A stretch of DNA of 64,000 nucleotides from Spongilla lacustris (taxonomy: Eukaryota > Porifera > Demospongiae > Spongillida > Spongillidae). The first letter of the stretch is position 1; the number at the start of each line of letters is the position of its first letter. The position numbers and the translations under genes are program-made. The DNA is taken from contig OX442427.1 of assembly GCA_949361645.1 (NCBI GenBank), positions 5,568,757-5,632,756 of the forward strand, given 5' to 3'. The notes under the pieces were generated by a model. That model was not told the origin of the DNA. It searched no databases and saw nothing but the letters and a program-made list of their open reading frames with translations. Below, in pieces: positions 10,861 to 23,793 of the stretch.

Positions 10861-12683
10861 CAAAGATATCGGAATCCCCCTCGGGGAGCGCCGTGACAGA
10901 CTTCCTAACTCACCCCCCGGGTCTCTCTGTTCTCGAGGAGCTTGTGTGTGAGGCCCTTCCGCTACCATCATTTGCCCTTCTCGCCGAATTGTTACCGGCT
11001 GCTGCAGCAGATGGCAACGCATTGATGGTGCGGAATCTGATTAACGTGTACGGAACAGATGCGAACTACAGTGACTTGATGAGGAGGACAGCCCTTCACT
11101 ACGCGTGCCAGAATGGTCACCTCGAGTGCGTTCAATCACTGCTTGAGCTAGGAGCCGATGTACATGTCGCTGACAGCCGTTCGTCCACACCCCTGCACTT
11201 GGCCTGCTCGTCCAACCACTTGGACGTGGTGCGGGCTTTGACGGACAGTACCACGGATGCTTCCATCATTTCCAAGCTCCTCAACGCTCAGAACGCTCTG
11301 GGGCAAACTCCGATGCACATTGCATTGTATGGGAAACGTTTCGAAATTGCCATCTACCTTCTGGGTCAATACCAGAGCCATATCAATCTGTCTTTGTCAG
11401 ATAGTAATGGCCACTCAGTCTCAGGTCTACTGTTCATGCTTCAGTCCATACGTGACTTTATCCTGCAGGTTGTGAGGACCCAGCTGCCATGCTTGTCCCA
11501 GCAAGAGGCCACCTGGCTCCTTCACGACGCTATCTCAGACGCAGACCTTGGCTTGGTTGAGTATGCAATCAGCCAGGGAGCAGATGTACACTGCAGGGAC
11601 TTCATGCAACACACGCCCCTTCTTCTTGCGTCCCGGATGGGGTTCCTGGATGCCTGCAGAGTGCTCGTTGCCCACGGTGCTTCAGCTTGCGTTACAGACC
11701 CAGCTGGGAATGGTCCTCTTCACTATGCTGCCCAAGGCAACCATATCGACACCTTTGATTACTTCCTCTCCCACCCTGATGTCGACATGGCTGCGTTTTA
11801 TGCCTCCTATCAGTCCCCTCTTACATTGCCCTTTGTACGCGCCTTTGTTGCATCATTAGAGAAGCACCATTCTCTGCCCAGGCCACAAAACTGGACCAAG
11901 TGGCTCTGTCTTGTAACCCCTTCAGCCGACCGGGATGCCTACACAAAGTTTGTCCAGCTTGTGTGTCCCTCCAATTGGGTGGAGATCCTGGCCGATCCCA
12001 GCCAGTGCCTGTCAGACGATTGTAGTCAGGGCAATCCCACACACACCCAACGCACAACTCTGGATGTGTACACGCCTGGGGACCCATACGTGCACCCAGT
12101 TGACCTGAGCAGGATGCCCCAAAGGCTCCGTATCCCAGCAAGGCAAGAGCAGCATGCAAAGCATTGCCCTGAATGCAGTCGAGCGCAGCACAAGCTGACA
12201 GCGGGTCACCACCTCAGATCGGCACCACGCAGGGTGCTACCCAAACGCCACGCAGCACCCTGTACCATGCCGCAGGTGCCACCTTTGGGTCACCTTGCAA
12301 CCCCTTCCAGATCACGACCTCTGCGCACGGGCCTCCCATTCTCCCGTCCCGCACAACCAGGCCAGCGCCACTACCCACTTCACACCGCCGTCCTCTCAAA
12401 GAACAAGGCAGCACTTGAGTATGTTCTGTCCTGCGCCCAGGGCAGTGGGGGCAAGGCCAAGCTGATGGATCTGGTGGACAACTTCAACTGCACTGTTTAT
12501 GAACTGATGCTTCAGGCACCAGAGGTGTTTGGCAAGGCACTGCAGTCAGTGCAGCAGCCACAGAGGGTGTCCAATAGGGTCAGCTCACTGGATTGGACGA
12601 CTGTTCTGTGTTATTTGATTGTTCAATGTAAGTGCATCGTGCTTGGCTGGTGTGGTTTATTATGGGTGTGGGTGATTTGTATA

Positions 12684-12736
<53 letters not shown>

Positions 12737-12981
12737 ATGTGTGTGCATGCACCCATGTTTACAAGTATGTATGCAAATCTGTATGTGTGTACATGTGTAC
12801 TGCTTATTTGATATATGTACACATTCTGTTGTGACTGTGTGGGACACCCATCTTAAGGTGGGCAACATGTTAGGGTGAAGTCAAAGAGATGGTCTTACCA
12901 ATCAAAGATAGCCACTTGGTAAGTGCATGTAAGTGCATTGCAAACCCTTCTACAATGCACATACACACACATACAACACAC

Positions 12982-13037
<56 letters not shown>

Positions 13038-16000
13038 CAGCAGTAATTTGTTAAACATACAATGTAAGGAATGGTTGAAACATGCTTGAATGCATATGAA
13101 ATGCCAATACTATGCTGATGTATCTAACCCTCTCCAATAAGCCCTTTGTAATGTACTTTCCCCACTTGCAAGAGGAGAATGTGGGTATAGTGTGGGGGGG
13201 GACAACAGATGACCTTTGCCCCTTATGCGTTCTCAGGCCACAGTGGTGTTACACTCTAAAAATGGATGAGTACTGCAAAATTGTAGGTATGTGCCCTACC
13301 ATACTCATGCACATCATGTACATGTGCAGTAGGTATGTGCCCTACCATACTCATGCACATCATGTACATGTGCAGTAGGTATGTGCCCTACCATACTCAT
13401 GCACATCATGTACATGTGCAGTAGGTATGTGCCCTACCATACTCATGCACATCATGTACATGTGCAGTACAAATATGCACAACTATCTCCTTACACGTTT
13501 CAACTTGTCCATTTGGTGGACTCTCTCCTTCTTATACTCTCCCCCAACATAATAGTGCATGTAATATTTAGCCTGCCACATCCCATACCCTCAATATTAG
13601 TGTCTGTCTAGTCCCCAAATGATTTAATAACCGGGCTTCTTACTCACTCATATTACATATTTGTAACTGATACATTCTAGAGGGTTTAAGAGTCACTCTT
13701 CATTACTCAGGACTGCCAAAGTCATCACTGGAGAGAGAAGAAGATAGGATTAGAATGTTTGAACATCTATTGAGAGGGTGAGTTGCTGGCAATGAACCAC
13801 TTCTTCCATGCCTTCTGAAAATGCCACTGGCACATGCATATACATGTACCTTGTGTGCAATGTTCCCACAGAATGCGTACAATTAGTATTCCCTTGTCAC
13901 TTTGTCCAGAAGCACATGTACAGTACATACTGCTATTGGGAATGCAGTGGGGCTATGGGGAGTGCAGTGGGGCTATAGTGGGGCTATGGGGAGTGCAGTG
14001 GGGCTATGGGGAGTGCAGTGAGGCTATAGTGGGGCTATGGGGAGTGCAGTGTGGCTATAGTGGGGCTATGGGGAGTGCAGTGGGGCTATGGGGAGTGCAG
14101 TGGGGCTATAGTGGGGCTATGGGGAGTGCAGTGGGGCTATGGGGAGTGCAGTGGGGCTATGGGGAGTGCAGTGGGGCTATGGGGAGTGCAGTGGGGCTAT
14201 GGGGAGTGCAGTGGGGCTATAGTGGGGCTATGGGGAGTGCAGTGGGGCTATGGGGAGTGCAGTGGGGCTATAGTGGGGCTATGGGGAGTGCAGTGGGGCT
14301 ATGGGGAGTGCAGTGGGGCTATACATGTAGTGGGGCTATGGGGAGTGCAGTGGGGCTATGGGGAGTGCAGTGGGGCTATGGGGAGTGCAGTGGGGCTATG
14401 GGGAGTGCAGTGGGGCTATGGGGAGTGCAGTGGGGCTATGGGGAGTGCAGTGGGGCTATGGGGAGTGCAGTGGGGCTATGGGGAGTGCAGTGGGGCTATG
14501 GGGAGTGCAGTGGGGCTATGGGGAGTGCAGTGGGGCTATGGGGAGTGCAGTGGGGGTATAGGATACAATGGGGGCAGTGCTATTGGGAGAGTATAGTGAT
14601 ATGAATGCACATATTTGCACACTGCACATGCTGGAAGATCGAGGACATGTGGTATCACTATAATCTGCATCACTCTGTATGCTTTACCATCCATGCTAGA
14701 ACTTGTGGAAGTTGTTAAACTCAAGTGCTCATATTGATAAGACCATAACCATAGCAACTCTACACATGTACTTGTCCATATTTTTACGTGGGCCAGTCAT
14801 GTCAATATTACTCTTCTATTTAAGGGAGAGTCTTGATTTGAATGACCTCATCTGCACCGCTGTCGAGCATAACTGTGAATGGGCAGTGCGTCTGATTTTG
14901 GACAGAAGGTCGCCGCATCTTGATGGCTGGTAAGCAACCATAACCGGCATTGTTGTGGGGCTTTCATTAATGTATTCTTTTGGCTTGTTTTGGTACCTTC
15001 AGTCTTGCCCTGTGTGAGGCAGTTTCACTTGGCCACTTCACTGTTGTGAGCAAGCTCGTGAGGCATGGCTTTACACCCAGTGCTGCTCTCCAGGGAAAAC
15101 ATGCTGGGACGCTGTCAGACTCACTCCTGGTGGTGGCCAGGAGGGGCAGGTGGGAGGAGGTGCTGGACATCGTCACTCAGCTGCCTCCCCTCAACACCGT
15201 AGTGCTCATGAAAAATTTTAAGGAGCTCCTCCGCGTGTCCTTGGCTGACAGGGAGGGGCAGGAGGTGGCCAGCCTCCTCCTCAAGAATTTTGTCTCCCTG
15301 CTGTGTTCGCAGCTGGCTAGCTGGTCGTCCCTAGATTGCGAGTTACAGTACTCTTTCCTCTCTATGCTCCGGGTTGTGGAGAGGTATCTGGCGGTCACCA
15401 GGACCCTGGGAACTGTCCAGCGGCTTATCTCCTTCTGCTGCAGCAGGCAGCACACAATCGACACTGTTCTTAATCAGCTATGCAGCAGAGGGTGTTATGA
15501 AGAGGTCAAACTGCTGGTGGAATGCTCCGAACCGGGCACCATACAACAGGTGAGGGACTCTATGCAGCTGACCCCACACTTCTATGCCATATATGGGGGT
15601 CACCTGGATGTACTCATGACTGAGGGCTTCGACTTTCCATTTTCGTCTTCTCCTGTGCCGGCATACATTGGTGCCCTTCTTTATATCTCCTTGGTGCCAC
15701 GCGTCAAACTAGCCACCCAGACCCAGTTTGCAACTGGGGGTCGGGAGTACAGCTGGACCTCCTCCATGCAAAGTTCCTATGTGCACTACACTCTGGATGC
15801 GGTGAAGCACGGCTGCTGCTCATTCAGCACTCTTTACAAGGATCCTGCTCTTGTGGACGCATTCTTGAAGACGGCACTGATGGACTTACATGGGGATGCT
15901 TGCTCACAGCTGCTGTATGCCCAGGGGGAGCACCTGTTCCACCCTCTACTGCTTGTCTGTCTCATTCCTAACCTTGTGCCCTTACTTCCACTTCTGAACG

Positions 16001-19000
16001 AGATGAAGAATTGTTTGCAGGACCGTCCCATCGACATCAGCAAAAGGAGTGTTCTGTCAGGAGATTCTGCAGGTATCTCTGAAGGGGTGCGCCCCACAAT
16101 GCACCCACTTCAGGCTGTTCTGGAGGACGCATTGTCCATGCTCAGAAAGGAATCAGCGCCCATTGTAAATGGCAGCTCACGGCACATTCATCACAGCGTA
16201 CTGGACCTTGCAGTCAGCTTTGCCTCCGCCCAAACACGCAGGACAGGTGCCACTGTACTCGAGGATATTTTGATTGAGTACGCCCACTGCATCCCCCTGG
16301 TGCTGGTTCACAAAGCAGCTAAAAAGGGCATGTGGAAAGTGGTTGATGTTGCCAGTCGAAGGCTTTCAAAGCTGCAGCAGGTTTGGGGGTTCTACACACT
16401 CGACAACAAGGAAGTGGCAGATAATTATTATGATGCTCTTGCCACTGCCCTTAGACAGGGCAAGATGGTTGCTGCAGCTTCTATTTATGATTCTTTCCTC
16501 TTAGCAATGGAAGAGTCAGAGTCTTGTAAGCAGGAATGGGGAAACAAGTTACTCCACTTGGCAATCAAGTATAGCCTTCTAGATCGCATTGGCACTCTTA
16601 TGCACGATGATGAGTGCATAAGACTGGGGAAGAGGAGGCTACCATTGGTGGAGGTTGCTGCCTATTATGGCAGAAGGGAAGCAGTGCAGTTTCTGTTACA
16701 CTCCAGCTCCCGCGGTGAAGGTTTGCAAGAAGAGCTGTTCAATGCCGTAGTGCTCTGTGCAGCTAAGCAGAATCATTGCAGTCTACTGGAATACCTGCAG
16801 TCAGAGTACAACAATGTACTTCATGACCCAAGCGGTGCAGGATCAGGATACATGTCCTTCTGGTGCCAAGTGCTGCTGGGAGCAGTCGAGGGCAGGCACC
16901 AGATCTTGGCCTTGAGAGCAGCGGAATCCATTCCAGCTGAGAACTGGGACCAGCTCACTTCCCATCCAGCGTACTTCAAGATACTTCACTGGTGTGGGTA
17001 CTGGGGCTTAGACGATCTCTTCAGGCACATTCCTTTTGCTGCCCACCACATCTTTGTACGCCACAACAACTTGTGGGCGTCAGCCTGGGAGAGTGCTGTG
17101 GCTAATGGACACATAGGAGCACTGTGCAGTCGGCTACCAGACTTTCCTTGTTTTCCAGAGGACCCAAATACATGGATCGATGGGAGCTTTGTCAGCATAG
17201 AAGCCAAATCTTCCTCCAGCAAAAAAGCATTTGTGGACAGCTTGCTGACTGGATCGTTTCACCAAATGATGATGGCTGCTTCAGCCAATCCCTTTGATCA
17301 GCACGTGGCATCCAATGATCTGTGCAGTGCATGTGAGAGGCTGCACTCATCAGACCTTAGCTTGTTTTACTATGGATGTAGGTATGCTGTGCTTCCGATT
17401 GTGGAGGCTTGCCTTGTGAAACTGGGAAAACTAGGGGGGCGTGTCTTGGAATACCTTCACGAAATGACCCTCATACACCAAGTATGCAAGTTGAAGGGCA
17501 GCTTTCCAGTGTTGAAAGCACTTTTGAAGGTGCTGTGTGATGCCGGTTTAACCCACATGGCAAACAGTGTCAACAAAGTAGGTGATACCCCATTAGTGCT
17601 GGCATCCCGCACTGGTGAAGTAGATAGCATTACGCTGCTGCTTCAGTGTGTGCCAGAGTCGGCAGTCTATCATGTGAACAGCTGCACTGGGGACTGCTTG
17701 CTGCATGAGGCAGTGATGGGTGGAAGCTGTGAAGTGGTAAAGGTCCTGTGCCATGCCATGGGCAGTGATGCCATCGAGTACTGCTTTATGGGCAACAGGG
17801 CAGGGGTTTCCCCGCTTCAGGTGGCATTTGCCCTTGGGCATCATGACCAAGCCGCCCAGCTCATCACCATGCTACCTGTCAGAGATGAGCGGGTGCAGAT
17901 GACTACCATAGCTGATACTGCAAGGGAGGCTTTCGGTTGGTTTAGCCTGCTTATGAGAAGGAACAGCGTGGACACTTCACACATGCACTTCCGCGTATCA
18001 CTGCATTACTTATCAAAGCTGCGGAAATGTCACACCGTTAAAGAAACTTTAGAAGAGGCACTGAAGTCCAGGCACAGTTCATTGGCACTTACCATTGTGG
18101 AGGCTTCAGCGGGGTTTGCTCTGGGTGAGGACATGCTTGGGAGGGCTGTACTGGACCCACAGGTGCTCCCATATATGAACAAAAATGATTGCATACCTGA
18201 AAAGGTTTTAAAATCCCGTACCTGGGCGTATGATATCTGCTCTGCTATCATGCATGGCAGAGCAGATGATGCCATCAGATTGACCCAGTTTGTACTTTCT
18301 AGGGGGGTTGAACTTGACTCAGCAAGAATTTTTGAAGCAGCTTGCACTCAAAGTGATTCCTGTTTTATGTGTTACTTTTTGCAGTCCCAGCTCTACAACA
18401 CCCTGTCGTCTGAAGCACTTCTAAGAGGTCTTGGCATTGCAGCTGCATTTGGAAAGCTTGAAATTGTGTTGCTCATTCGCTGTCGAGACCATGAGTCAAT
18501 AACATACAAAACAGAGGATTCCCCTAGCCTGCCTCCTCTAGCAGGGCTGCTGCTCACCCCTGCTCTGAGCCATGAAAATCTTCTCTATGCATTGTTCCAC
18601 TCCACAGTCCAGGGCAGTGGCTCACTTCCCATGCAATGGCTCATTCACCAATGGACACAGGCAGAAGTGGAATGCTTCTACAAGTTGTGTTGTGAAGACA
18701 CGACCGAGCATAACCCTTGGCAGGTTCCTACATCTCCAAACAGCAGCGCAGAATTGCACGTTGAGTGGGACTCATTCGCGAGTGCAATGTCAACCTCCTC
18801 TCATCTGAAAGTTGGAACTGCTGTAACATCACCATTCCTCATCGAGGCAATTGTGTTTTCTCCAACAGTTCTTGGTCGCCTGCTCGACTCCACCTTGCTG
18901 CATTCCACATCTGCAGCAGCAGAGCAGCTGCGCGAGGCAAGCTCCCTCACACTGTCCTGTGGAGTGTGGCCTGCCAACCCTACTTTCGAAATGAAGCCAT

Positions 19001-20340
19001 ACGGTCATGCTCACATAACCCTTTCCTACATTGCAGACAATGGGATGATTCTGTTTCCAGGTGAGCTGGAGCCTGTCATTATGGAACCATCACCTGAACC
19101 TCATGTGGAGGAGAATCTTAGCACCAGCACTGAATGTATGGTCCGTGATTGTATTGCTGACTTTGCCCACACAATTGCCAGAAGGATCAGTAAATTTTTT
19201 AAGAACAAGCTACAAGTGTATATAAATCTAGACAGGACACTTGCTGTGGTGGATCAAGAGATGTTCAACAAGTTTGCTGTGCCAGTTACGAGGTTACTTG
19301 GAGACTGTCACGATGCCATCAGAATTGCTTCTAAGGCCGCTCACTGGACAAAGCCATTAAGTTGCATTGACATCAATGTCACTACTGTTGTTGAGAGTAG
19401 TGACTTGGTGGTGTGCTTTAGTCAGAATACACTTATTATGGAAATTTTGGTTGGAGAAAATGCCGATGATTACTGGAGAGGCTGGTTTGAGTCTCTTATA
19501 GCAGAGTTGGCCATGATAGAACTGGAGTATCTGAAGGAAACCATACTTCATTTCATTAATACTACCTTCCTACCAAAGATTAGGAAGCTCACCAAGTGCA
19601 CCTTGAACGATGAAACCGTAATATTATGTGCTGTCCACGACGACCATCAATATGCCCTAAATGTGCTTGCACAACCATACTTCAGAAAACTAAACAAAAT
19701 TAAGAGCACTCTAATGATCTTTTGTGACATGGTTGAAGTACTCGCATCTGATTCCAACTGTTCGTTGCTGCTCAATCAGCACATGTGTAGCGGGTTCAGC
19801 ATTGTCTTAACTAAATCACAGCAATCAGAATTCTACTTGCAAAGCCATACTCCTCAGCTTCACATAAATCCATTTAACATCAGCAGCAAGGCATACTTCT
19901 ACCTGTATCGCAGCATCCTTCATGCCCTCTTCCCACAGGGCACAAACGATCCTGGCAGTGGCTACATCGCACCATTTGCTTCCTACGTGGACCCAGCACA
20001 GAGCCAAGGGTTGCGCTATCCAGTTCAGGGCATAAAAAACACATATGTTGTTAAGTTTGTTGACTACACTAACAGTCCCCTCACAGCAGCGCCGCAGGGA
20101 CGCTGCACTGTGAAGGTATCAGCAGCACCATGTGGCAAACCATCTGGCAAATGCTTAAATTTTGGTCATTCAGATATAGATTGGAGCTGCAGCTCGCTTT
20201 CAGTTAAGTGGAAGCCTAGGTGGTATGAGCGCCACAAGGTGGCCATTCAGGTGAATGGCCTTCACATTAGTGGATCTCCATGGGTAGTTAGGGTTTCAAG
20301 GAGAGCCAAGGCATACCCAATTTGTTTGGCTGCCACATAG
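10861..20340 (+). CDS. Giant ankyrin-repeat protein with C-terminal filamin-like repeat
   Basis: Six exons chain in phase: 10,861-12,627, 12,881-12,918 (weak acceptor), 13,244-13,286, 13,711-13,777, 14,825-14,929 and 15,003-20,340, giving roughly 2,450 residues. Exon 1 has at least six ankyrin repeats (RRTALHYACQNGHLECVQ, SSTPLHLACSSNHLDVV, HTPLLLASRMGFLDACRV, NGPLHYAAQGNHIDTF). The long last exon carries many degenerate ankyrin-like helices, with clearer repeats around 17,580-17,860 (DTPLVLASRTGEVDSITLLL). It then has a helical region (about 19,080-19,760) and a final Ig-like filamin repeat at about 20,030-20,310, ending HKVAIQVNGLHISGSPWVVRV; the GSPWVVRV end is the filamin signature. It is probably a cytoplasmic scaffold. 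The 5' end is uncertain because the first exon begins exactly at the edge of the copy-1 repeat. Splices upstream of 13,244 are tentative. Confidence 0.8.
12628..12880 (+). other. Ankyrin gene intron with (GT)n microsatellite
   Basis: The intron starts at the consensus donor GTAAGT after LCYLIVQ. It contains a GT-repeat at about 12,690-12,735. The proposed next acceptor at 12,879-12,880 is weak (no clear pyrimidine tract) and was chosen because it alone keeps the phase to the next exon. Confidence 0.5.
12960..13036 (+). repeat. (CA)n microsatellite in an ankyrin gene intron
   Basis: A run of CA dinucleotides with a few CATA interruptions, in the short intron before the exon at 13,244. It gives rise to spurious Thr-His and Cys-Val open frames on the two strands. 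Confidence 0.9.
13287..13470 (+). repeat. 46-bp tandem repeat starting at a splice donor
   Basis: Four units start at 13,287, 13,333, 13,379 and 13,425, each beginning GTATGTGCCCTACCATACTC and ending near ATGTGCAGTAG. The first unit begins exactly at the GT of the donor of the ankyrin-gene exon ending at 13,286. Each later unit is again preceded by GTAG and begins GTATGTG, so donor-like sites are repeated. Confidence 0.9.
13949..14552 (+). repeat. 20-bp G-rich minisatellite in an ankyrin gene intron
   Basis: About thirty copies of GGGGCTATGGGGAGTGCAGT, with occasional shortened units (GGGGCTATAGT) and one ACATGTAGT variant. It lies in the intron between exons 13,711-13,777 and 14,825-14,929. 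The unit length of 20 is not a multiple of three, so the same array is open in more than one frame. The resulting Gly/Trp-rich open frames are not genes. Confidence 0.95.
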
Positions 20341-21326
20341 GATGGACCCGTACAGCAAACTATAGATGACTGTATAGCTCTTTGCATGGCACTGTTTACA
20401 TTGTCACAAACTTGAATGCTGCATGTGTACATGTGTTAAGCTAGAAATGTATTGGAGTTTGTGTACTGTCTGTATTATAGTTGGATATGCCGTGTCTGTA
20501 AATGTATGTGTGTTGATACAGACGTGTATCATTTTTATTATTTTGTTGTCGTTTCAGTGATTATTACATGTACTAGTAAATGTGTACATAAGCAAGTCTG
20601 CATGGTTTTAAATTGTAGTGTAAATGAAACTGTAGTTATAAAAACACATTTGTGTGTAGTTGGTTTGAATATAATTATATATATTAGGAGGAATAGCAAC
20701 AATCTCCTTTCCTATAAAACAGCACCTAAACTTTAATTTCAGACATAAATTTGCATACAATTTCATACCAATTTTGAAATTGCCAGTGCATGTCCAGTGG
20801 GATCTTTAGGCTAGTATGCTATAAACCAGCTTCAAATGAGTATGCATGAGGAAGAGTGGGGAGTATACAATATTCCTCAGGTTTCAAGAGTGCCGAAAAT
20901 GAAGGTTAGGGGCACTACCTTCACTTCCAAGCTTGCTTGTAAGTCATAATTGACAAGCAAACTGAGTACAGTGCTATTTCCCAAGGACTAAGAATGGCTG
21001 TATGTACAGCCTGCCACTGCACCTACATGCATTGTAATTTAGCCAGCTTAAAATCCAGATCGGATATAACCAAGTTTCTACGTACTGCTACCATAATAAC
21101 CATATCATGACAATACAATAATGCTCAACAGCTGGCAGAAATGCCTACACTGACTGGCACTGGTAGATTGATAGAGATCTCATATTTTTAAACAAGACAA
21201 TTTCACACCCACGAACAGGATACATGCTTTGGGAATGTACATCAGTGCGACAATTAACTAAACACACACAATATATGCCTCAATAGTACAGGTGGTCCTA
21301 GGTTGAGCTATATGGAACTATTCTCC
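20341..21326. other. Intergenic region between convergent genes
   Basis: It holds the 3' flank of the ankyrin gene and the 3' flank of the minus-strand coiled-coil gene. Several AT-rich stretches could be polyadenylation regions, but none is decisive. I see no further exon. Confidence 0.4.
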
Positions 21327-22426
21327 TTACAAGTCACCTTCAGGCTTACAAGCATGGAGGTAATCATCATACTGCAGGTGGCCTGTACATTTCTCACAAT
21401 TCTGAACCATTTCTTGGTACCTCTTCAGCTCCTGTTCATGACTGTTCAGCCTTTCTTCATATTGAAGAATTTTGTCATCACGTTCCTGGACCTGTTCTTT
21501 AAGTGATGTAATCTCCTGTGTCAGCCTGTCGATAACAGCCTGCTGGGAACGATCCTTCTCTGCGGCTTTGGATAGCTCATTGGAATATTCACATTTGTTT
21601 TGCTCCAGCTCCTCATTAAGGGCACTGTGCAGGCTTTGATGCTCAATCCTTTGAGACTCAAAGTCTTCTTTATTTCCTACAATCTGTAAAGGGATCCTCG
21701 AGCTCTTACATACTATTACAACACCCATCATTGCCATATAAAAGTATCAGAAATGTACATGTATGCATGTTGCTCTATCCACAACACATATAAAATTCTC
21801 GCATAACATAACATAACATGCACTTTTTGTTCATACCTGTAACCGAAGCACGTTATTCTCATCTTTCAGTTCACTGATTTCCTTCTGCAGACCATCCAAC
21901 TACATCATATGAAATAGCCACTTAGTATTAGAGAGTTAACATCTGCCTCCCTCCACAACACATCTCATCCTACATTTTATGATTGTCACGCAGTACAGAT
22001 AGCTTCTCAAATAAACAAACTAAAATGAGGATTGAGAATTTCTATGTCCCACTACCCCATCACTTCTTTTGTGGATATTCCTTCAACCACACTCCATTGC
22101 CTACATGTGGCTAGTAAAACTTGTTGTCATGCAAGGATTTGAATGTGCTGAAAGCAGGTGGCTACAGAGCTTACACAGATAAAAGACATGATTACTAATA
22201 CATTATGACAGTTTTCAGTACTGTCCATGCTCTTGATACTACAAGCACTTGTCACCTCAGAATGGTCAGAACTCTCTGAGATAACACTGGACATTTTCAA
22301 GTACGATGGTACCGGTGAAATCACATGCAGAACTGCAGTAGGATTTTGACCTAAACTTTCACATTGCCTGGAGGAGGCTCCCAATTCCAATGATTGCAAA
22401 GGATCTGTCATTCTTGGGTCCAGTAT
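21327..22426 (-). CDS. Coiled-coil protein, C-terminal exons
   Basis: Three exons on the minus strand join in phase 0: 22,426-22,175 (84 codons), 21,899-21,837 (21 codons) and 21,683-21,327 (stop TAA). The first is Ser-rich and without a domain (LQSLELGASSRQCESLG, SSVISESSDHSEVTSAC). The second and third form a long charged coiled coil: LDGLQKEISELKDENNVLRL, EEDFESQR-like heptads, then DRLTQEITSLKEQVQERDDK and EERLNSHEQELKRYQEMV. The end CEKCTGHLQYDDYLHACK has three Cys and a His that could bind a metal; that is inference. A possible further 5' exon (IDWEALIT) ends at a GTAAGT donor at 23,075. No start codon was found. It could be the tail of the membrane-protein gene upstream, but no splice links them convincingly. 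Confidence 0.65.
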
Positions 22427-22486
22427 CTACAAGAGTGAGTATATCATCTTATTAATACTGTAACGCGAACCCCCACCCATCACCGC

Positions 22487-22734
22487 AGTCTCTCGTGCCA
22501 TGACGTAATGTATGGAATATTACGTCTGTACACTAACGCCAACATTCCAGAAATGTAATTATCGCTGTAGTCACGAGCAACGAATGCAATTATCACCTAC
22601 TACTAATATTCTAGAAGGCGTGTCACCACATGGTGACTGCATCTGGTCTTTACGAACAGCTGCATGTGTACTTTGTATTAATCAAAAAGAGACCAAACAA
22701 ATATTCCATACATTACGTCATGGCACGAGAGACT
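22487..22734. mobile_element. MITE-like element with 35-bp terminal inverted repeats
   Basis: AGTCTCTCGTGCCATGACGT at 22,487 is matched in inverted orientation up to 22,733-22,734; the arms are about 35 bp and perfect by eye. The inside (about 180 bp) codes for nothing recognisable. It sits just upstream (on the minus strand) of the coiled-coil gene exons. No clear target duplication is visible. Confidence 0.7.
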
Positions 22735-23629
22735 ATCCCCGGCCATGCATACCAACTGTACTAACTCCTGAGTCCTGCGTATGTACTAGTAGCTAAGCGT
22801 AACGATTTCCAAAGCTCCCATAGATAGGCCTACGCATTGTACAGTTGTACTAACCCCCCATGCACTTGTGCCCGAATGTAAATAGGCCTACATTTTTTTC
22901 TGAATATGTGAGAGCTAAAGAATTGGTTATTTGAATAGGGCTTCCATTGATTTCGTTTGCTGCGAGCGTTCTCGGAGGCCAAGTACCAAAACTCCTCCGC
23001 TCGCCTGCGCTTTGACACCTCACAGACACTGACTCAGTTCTTTTAAAAAACAATTGATATTATGAATCACTTACCGTAATTAGAGCCTCCCAATCAATTA
23101 ATCATGATCACGTGCACCGCAAAATCGTTATAAGTACGGGCCCGACTAATAGAAAAGTATTAGTAAAATCTAATTGCAACTTGCAAGGCAGATAATATGA
23201 ACGAAACTGGCCGGCTGGGGATGTGCTGCATGTGCTGCAGTCAGTGGAACTACTACATGTACCATTTGAAAATGATTTCGTACCCAGCTGCTGTGACGTA
23301 ATCCATCGTATTGGTCTGGGCACCGGGTTTGAGTAAATTAAAAGGCAGTTAAATTAAGAAATTAAACTGGATGCACTGATCAAGGGTCGAACCACTTGAA
23401 GGCTATGCCCTCGATCAGTCAACAGTACATGCAGCTGCGCTTTTGTTGTTTTCCTCTTATGCCTTGTTCGATGAGAAAAGACATATGTATAAAATTAAAT
23501 GGTGGGGATGTACCTGCACGCATGCATAATGCGATCGCGGCTGCATCATTAATGATGACTATACAATATTAATATTCAGCGCATCGAACTCATCGCCTTA
23601 GCGTACGCGTACGCCGCGTACGCGTCCGG

Positions 23630-23780
23630 TGTGGTATACGGTCCGGGGCAATGTTCGGTCCGGGGGACCATATACCTTTAGGGAATACGGTCCCCCCCGG
23701 ACCCAACTCCCTAGGGAACACGGTCCGTCTAAAAAATTGTACATCCAGGGAATACAGTCCGGGGAAGGAGGCGGACTCAA
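23630..23780. repeat. CCGG-rich low-order repeat
   Basis: Irregular repetition of GGTCCGGGG / GGGAATACGGTCC / CTAGGGAACACGGTCC motifs next to a CpG-rich palindromic start (GCGTACGCGTACGCCGCGTA). No gene is visible; it may be part of the same transposon debris as the palindrome beside it. Confidence 0.5.
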
Positions 23781-23793
23781 TTCCCTGACAGAG

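Noticed and set aside
12173..12418. Alternative frame of 81 codons inside the first ankyrin exon
   Set aside because: I considered a frameshift here because the main frame is Arg/His-rich, but the main frame resumes with a clear ankyrin-like repeat (HYPLHTAVLSKNKAALEYVL), so the main frame is kept.
13834..14604. Long open frame of 256 codons rich in Gly, Trp and Val
   Set aside because: It is the 20-bp minisatellite read through. Several frames are open for the same reason, and it lies in an intron.
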